Of a DNA stretch of 64,000 nucleotides, positions 61,242 through 64,000 are shown piece after piece. The position numbers and the translations under genes were made by a program. Source of the DNA: Pseudomonas putida (lineage in GTDB: Bacteria; Pseudomonadota; Gammaproteobacteria; Pseudomonadales; Pseudomonadaceae); assembly GCF_022627325.1 (NCBI RefSeq), contig NZ_JAETZZ010000013.1:109531-173530 (forward strand), given 5' to 3'. Under the pieces are notes generated by a model that made no database searches, was not told where the DNA came from, and saw only the letters and a list, made by a program, of their open reading frames with translations. Every line of letters begins with the position of its first letter. Positions within the stretch are counted from its first letter, which is position 1.

Positions 61242-61463
61242 TCAGCGCCGGTGCTTTTGCCGCAGCGGCACCAGCAGATCCCCCAGGCCGTTGTGATCGA
61301 CCTCGTGCATCAACGCCAGCAACCCGCCCAGCTCACCCGCCGGAAACCCCTTGCGCGCAAACCATGCCAGGTAGTCACCCGGCAAGTCGGCGATGATCCG
61401 GCCTTGGTATTTGCCAAAGGGCATGGTGCGGATTACCAGCAGTTCGAGGGTTTCCGGTTTCAT
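61242..61463 (-). CDS. DUF3820-family protein
   Basis: 73 aa. MPFGKYQGRIIADLPGDYLAWFARKGFPAGELGG (in part) is the full family motif. The fold resembles the exonuclease-X C-terminal part; function unknown. I start at ATG 61463 because homologues begin at this Met; an in-frame 36-residue hydrophobic extension to 61571 is possible but unlike the family. Confidence 0.85.
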   Translation of the reverse strand: MKPETLELLVIRTMPFGKYQGRIIADLPGDYLAWFARKGFPAGELGGLLALMHEVDHNGLGDLLVPLRQKHRR

Positions 61464-61664
61464 CGGTAATACCTGGCAGTAGACGTGCGCCGACCATACT
61501 GCAATCTGCACGAGCACCCAAGCGGCAATCATGCATAACGCCATTTTCCATGGTTTCCACTCTTCAAGCAACTTATTGTTTTTTAAGCTTTTTTATTTAT
61601 TCGTCGGTTTGGCACGAAGGCTGCTCCTGTTTACATGACTATTACCTGCCAAGGAGTTTCAGCC

Positions 61665-62141
61665 ATGAGCGATCTCAACAAAGACGTAATCCACGTGCTT
61701 AACGACCTGATCGAGTACAGCAAGGACGGCGAGAAAGGGTTCAGAACTTCGGCTGACGATGTGAAGAACCCGGAGCTGAAATCCTTCTTCGCCCAACGCG
61801 CTGGCGAGTGCGGCAATGCAGCGAGCGAACTGCAGAGTGAAGTGCGTCGCCTGGGCGGCGACCCGGAAACCTCCACCAGCATCAGCGGCGACCTGCACCG
61901 CGGCTGGGTGAACCTGAAGTCGATGGTTACCGGTAAGGATGACGAGGCCGTGCTCAACGAAGTCGAACGCGGCGAAGACCATGCCCTCAAAGCCTACAAG
62001 GAAGCCCGTGAGAAACTGGTCAAGCTGGGCCGTTCTGCCACCGACCAGAGCTATATGCTCGTTGAAAAGCAACTGCAGGGCGTACAGCGTAACCACGACC
62101 AGGTGAAGGCACTGCGCAACGCCGCACGCGCCCGCTCCTAA
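61665..62141 (+). CDS. PA2169-like (DUF2383) four-helix bundle protein
   Basis: 158 aa, four long helices with repeated Glu/His/Asp that could form a ferritin-like carboxylate site (for example EYSKDGEKGF and ERGEDHALKAYKEA). Stress-linked in pseudomonads; function not known. AAGGAG ten bases before the ATG at 61665; a frame to 61635 is rejected. Ends 4 bases inside the convergent DGC gene. Confidence 0.85.
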   Translation: MSDLNKDVIHVLNDLIEYSKDGEKGFRTSADDVKNPELKSFFAQRAGECGNAASELQSEVRRLGGDPETSTSISGDLHRGWVNLKSMVTGKDDEAVLNEVERGEDHALKAYKEAREKLVKLGRSATDQSYMLVEKQLQGVQRNHDQVKALRNAARARS

Positions 62142-63634
62142 ACCTCAGGGCCCTCTACCCGGTTTCGGCCCTTGGCTTTGGCCCGGTAGAGCGCCTCATC
62201 CGCGGCCCCCAGCATGGTCGCCAGATCTTGCTGGGTGCCGGGGGTGTGGACGCTGATGCCGATGCTCACCGTCACCGCGTGGGCATCATCGGCAAAGGGG
62301 GCCAGTGCCGCGACATGGGTACGGATCCTTTCCGCCAGCAGACGGGCACCGGACAGTTCGGTTTCCGGCAAAACCACTTGAAATTCCTCCCCCCCGTATC
62401 GCGCCGCCAAGTCTGCCGGGCGTCGTATGCACTGTTCGATCGTCTTGGCCACTTCACGTAACGCATGATCGCCCCCGGCGTGCCCGTGGCGCTGGTTGAA
62501 TGCCTTGAAGTGATCCACATCCACCATCAGCACGGCCAACGGTTTACGGTTGCGCTGGGCGCGCGCCCATTCCTGGCGCAACACCTGATCCAGACGGCGG
62601 CGGTTGGCCAGGCCGGTCAGGCTATCGGTTGCCGCCAATGTGGCCAGGCCCTGTTCAGCCTCATGCCTGCGGCGCAATTCGCGACCCAGCAGCAGGGTAA
62701 GCCAGAGAATACCGATGCACAGCACGCCGGTGGCGATACTGACCACCACCGCCGTGCGGCGCCATGACTGGAACACCTCATCGCTTGAGTGCACCACCAG
62801 TACGATCAACGGCAGGTCGGCGACCCGGGCGAAGGTGTACATGCGCTGGGTGCCATAGAAACTGGAGCGGGCTGTAAAGCTGCCGCTGCGCTCGCCGAGG
62901 ATGCGCTTGAAGTTGGGCCGGTCGGCGACGCTGGTGCCGATCAACGGGTCTTGGTCGCGTTGTGGCTGGCGGGCGAGCAGTTGGCCATCGACGTTGAGCA
63001 GGTTGATGCTGCTTTCATGGCCGATATCAAGGCGCTGGAACAGTTCGTTGAAATAGGAGAGGCGCAGGGCGCCGGCGGCCAGCCCGGCAAAGCTGCCATC
63101 GGCTGCGGGGATGCGCCGGCTGAAACTGATGCACCAGTCAAGGTCGCCGAGCCGCGCCTTGAATGGCGGGCTGATCAACAACCCCAGGTCAGGGTTGCGG
63201 CGATGGGCCCGGAAGTCGAAGGTATCGGCGAAATTGGCTTGGCGTGGGGTCACGCTGGTGGAGTCGGCCACGACGTCGCCATTGGCATTGAGCCAGAGAA
63301 TATCGCCGCGCACCGGGGCCGCGAAGGTCTGGTTGAAAAGGATCTGCTGGCGCAGGCTGGGCGTGACCTGCAGCAGTTCGGGGTGCTGCACGGCCCAGAT
63401 CAGCCCGCGCAGGGATTGGTCATAAAGTTCGACGTTGCGCAGAATGTCGCTTTCGATCAGTTGGACGATATTGCCGGAGGAGCGCATGGCCGATTGCTCG
63501 ACACTCTCGCGCTCACGCCCCAGCAGGTAACCGACGATGCCCACGATGGCGAGCACGGCGATGCAACTGCCCAGATTGAGGATCAGTTCGGGGTGCGACC
63601 TGTAGAGGGCGAGACGCGGTAATCGAGTGGGCAT
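62138..63634 (-). CDS. Membrane diguanylate cyclase with extracytoplasmic sensor
   Basis: 498 aa. Membrane segment near 20-42, a periplasmic PDC/dCache-like sensor of about 240 residues, second segment near 285-305, then a GGDEF domain. Active-site motif is RYGGEEF, with a complete inhibitory RxxD (RPAD) five residues before it, so it is an active, feedback-controlled c-di-GMP synthase. Start at ATG 63634; a TTG at 63703 would give 23 more residues. Between the IS/REP composites. Confidence 0.9.
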   Translation of the reverse strand: MPTRLPRLALYRSHPELILNLGSCIAVLAIVGIVGYLLGRERESVEQSAMRSSGNIVQLIESDILRNVELYDQSLRGLIWAVQHPELLQVTPSLRQQILFNQTFAAPVRGDILWLNANGDVVADSTSVTPRQANFADTFDFRAHRRNPDLGLLISPPFKARLGDLDWCISFSRRIPAADGSFAGLAAGALRLSYFNELFQRLDIGHESSINLLNVDGQLLARQPQRDQDPLIGTSVADRPNFKRILGERSGSFTARSSFYGTQRMYTFARVADLPLIVLVVHSSDEVFQSWRRTAVVVSIATGVLCIGILWLTLLLGRELRRRHEAEQGLATLAATDSLTGLANRRRLDQVLRQEWARAQRNRKPLAVLMVDVDHFKAFNQRHGHAGGDHALREVAKTIEQCIRRPADLAARYGGEEFQVVLPETELSGARLLAERIRTHVAALAPFADDAHAVTVSIGISVHTPGTQQDLATMLGAADEALYRAKAKGRNRVEGPEV

Positions 63635-63726
63635 TCGCGCTACTGCTGAGGCAGGGCCGGTTGCGGCGGGCAATATTCTAGGGAAGTGGTGATTGTCGGA
63701 CAAGATTTGTCCGACGGAATCGAGCA

Positions 63727-63783
63727 GGGGGCTGCTGCGCAGCCCATCGCCGGCAAGCCGGCTCCCACCGCGACCGCGCAGCT
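63727..63783. repeat. REP element next to the IS
   Basis: 57 bases with GGCTGCTGCGCAGCC and GCCGGCAAGCCGGCTC, 56 of 57 identical in inverse orientation to 61132-61188. Lies 70 bases from the TAAAAGCTGGCGCG flank of the IS end. Confidence 0.85.
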
Positions 63784-63874
63784 CTTCAGGTTACGCTTTG
63801 CCAATTTCCAGAAGTAGACGCCCGTCCTGTGGTAGGAACTGCCATGCTCACCTTCTAAAAGCTGGCGCGGTCCC

Positions 63875-64000
63875 TGGACTGCCCCCAAGAAGTTGGACAC
63901 CAATCCAACCCTTGGGGGATCTATGGGTAAGTACACCGAGCAATTCAAGCTCACAGCGATTACAGCCTACCTGGATGGCAGCAACGGTTTCCGAAAGGTG
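63875..64000 (+). mobile_element. IS3-family insertion sequence, left end, cut by the window
   Basis: TGGACTGCCCCCAAGAAG, then AGTTGGACACC, looks like an IS3-family terminal repeat; 48 bases later a transposase reading frame begins. The right end and most of the element lie beyond 64000. A relic of the same end is at 61027-61085. Confidence 0.75.
63923..64000 (+). CDS. IS3-family transposase OrfA, N-terminal fragment
   Basis: 26 residues visible, starting MGKYTEQFKLTAITAYLDG. The pattern K-Y-x-x-x-F-K, then a second helix, is the start of the Helix-turn-helix of IS3 (IS150-like group) OrfA. Cut by the window edge. Confidence 0.78.
   Translation, partial: MGKYTEQFKLTAITAYLDGSNGFRKV

Noticed and set aside
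61464..61571. Hydrophobic N-terminal extension of the DUF3820 gene
   Set aside because: Homologues begin at the inner Met; no ribosome site for the longer form.
63640..63954. 104-codon minus-strand frame
   Set aside because: Runs through the REP and the IS end, giving the typical REP-encoded GAGLPAMG peptide; not a gene.
1..64000. tRNA, rRNA, CRISPR, prophage or defence cluster
   Set aside because: None seen on reading both strands; gene content is ordinary core metabolism and envelope functions apart from the IS edge.

Overview
The window looks like the core chromosome of a Pseudomonas species of the P. putida group. Evidence is the high G+C content, the REP palindromes built on GCCGGCAAGCCGGC-type cores, and a gene order that I recall from P. 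putida KT2440 (prmC-moeB-murI, phrB-merR, hemH, uraA-upp, mqo, the alkK/DUF1302/DUF1329/LuxR block, pta, trxB, nadC, ampDE, fruBKA). Almost every base is explained by dense, short-gapped protein genes. I saw no tRNA, rRNA, CRISPR array or prophage. The only mobile DNA is the start of an IS3-family element at the right edge and a relic of the same IS end about 2.8 kb before it.

Layout. 1-1.6 kb: end of the prmC-moeB-murI operon. 1.7-2.3 kb: PagL lipid A deacylase. 2.3-9.5 kb: a probable light-response locus. It has a leftward operon (DUF523/DUF1722 protein, LitR/CarH-type MerR regulator, photolyase, degenerate SDR), a leftward FAD oxidoreductase and a rightward epimerase-hemH pair, with two perfect and one near-perfect copies of T(G/A)TACA-N12-TGTA(C/T)A in the two intergenic regions. 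9.5-13.5 kb: pyrimidine/purine salvage (uraA-upp, hpt) and small proteins. 13.6-23.8 kb: mqo, lipoproteins, an acyltransferase, small cysteine-rich and DUF2007 proteins, a SRAP protein, an M48 protease, a GDT1-type Mn/Ca transporter behind a yybP-ykoY Mn riboswitch, rsmC and a D-2-hydroxyacid dehydrogenase. 23.9-32.2 kb: acyl-CoA ligase, DUF1302 and DUF1329 outer-membrane/periplasmic proteins and a MalT-type LuxR regulator, which look like one functional unit for a hydrophobic substrate. 32.4-36.3 kb: TPR response regulator with soluble histidine kinase, a metallo-beta-lactamase fold hydrolase and an OmpA-like lipoprotein. 36.4-45 kb: pta, SlyD-like PPIase, glutathione peroxidase, old yellow enzyme, glycosyltransferase, a BdlA-like soluble chemoreceptor, an orphan acidic protein and cysZ. 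45.4-53.3 kb: trxB, nadC, a DUF1631 protein, ampDE and a membrane chemoreceptor. 53.3-61 kb: tatD-cra(fruR) and the fruBKA PTS operon with a Cra operator. 61-64 kb: an inverted pair of IS-end plus REP composites flanking a DUF3820 protein, a DUF2383 four-helix protein and a diguanylate cyclase, then the IS3 element.

The most informative signals are the light-response operators and regulator, the Mn riboswitch, the Cra operator, two multi-stem nested terminators (13.6 and 39.3 kb), the inverted IS/REP composites, and two enzymes that keep their fold but lack a catalytic residue (the SDR at 2.3 kb and the SRAP protein at 19.3 kb). All family assignments come from reading motifs by eye; no database search was possible.
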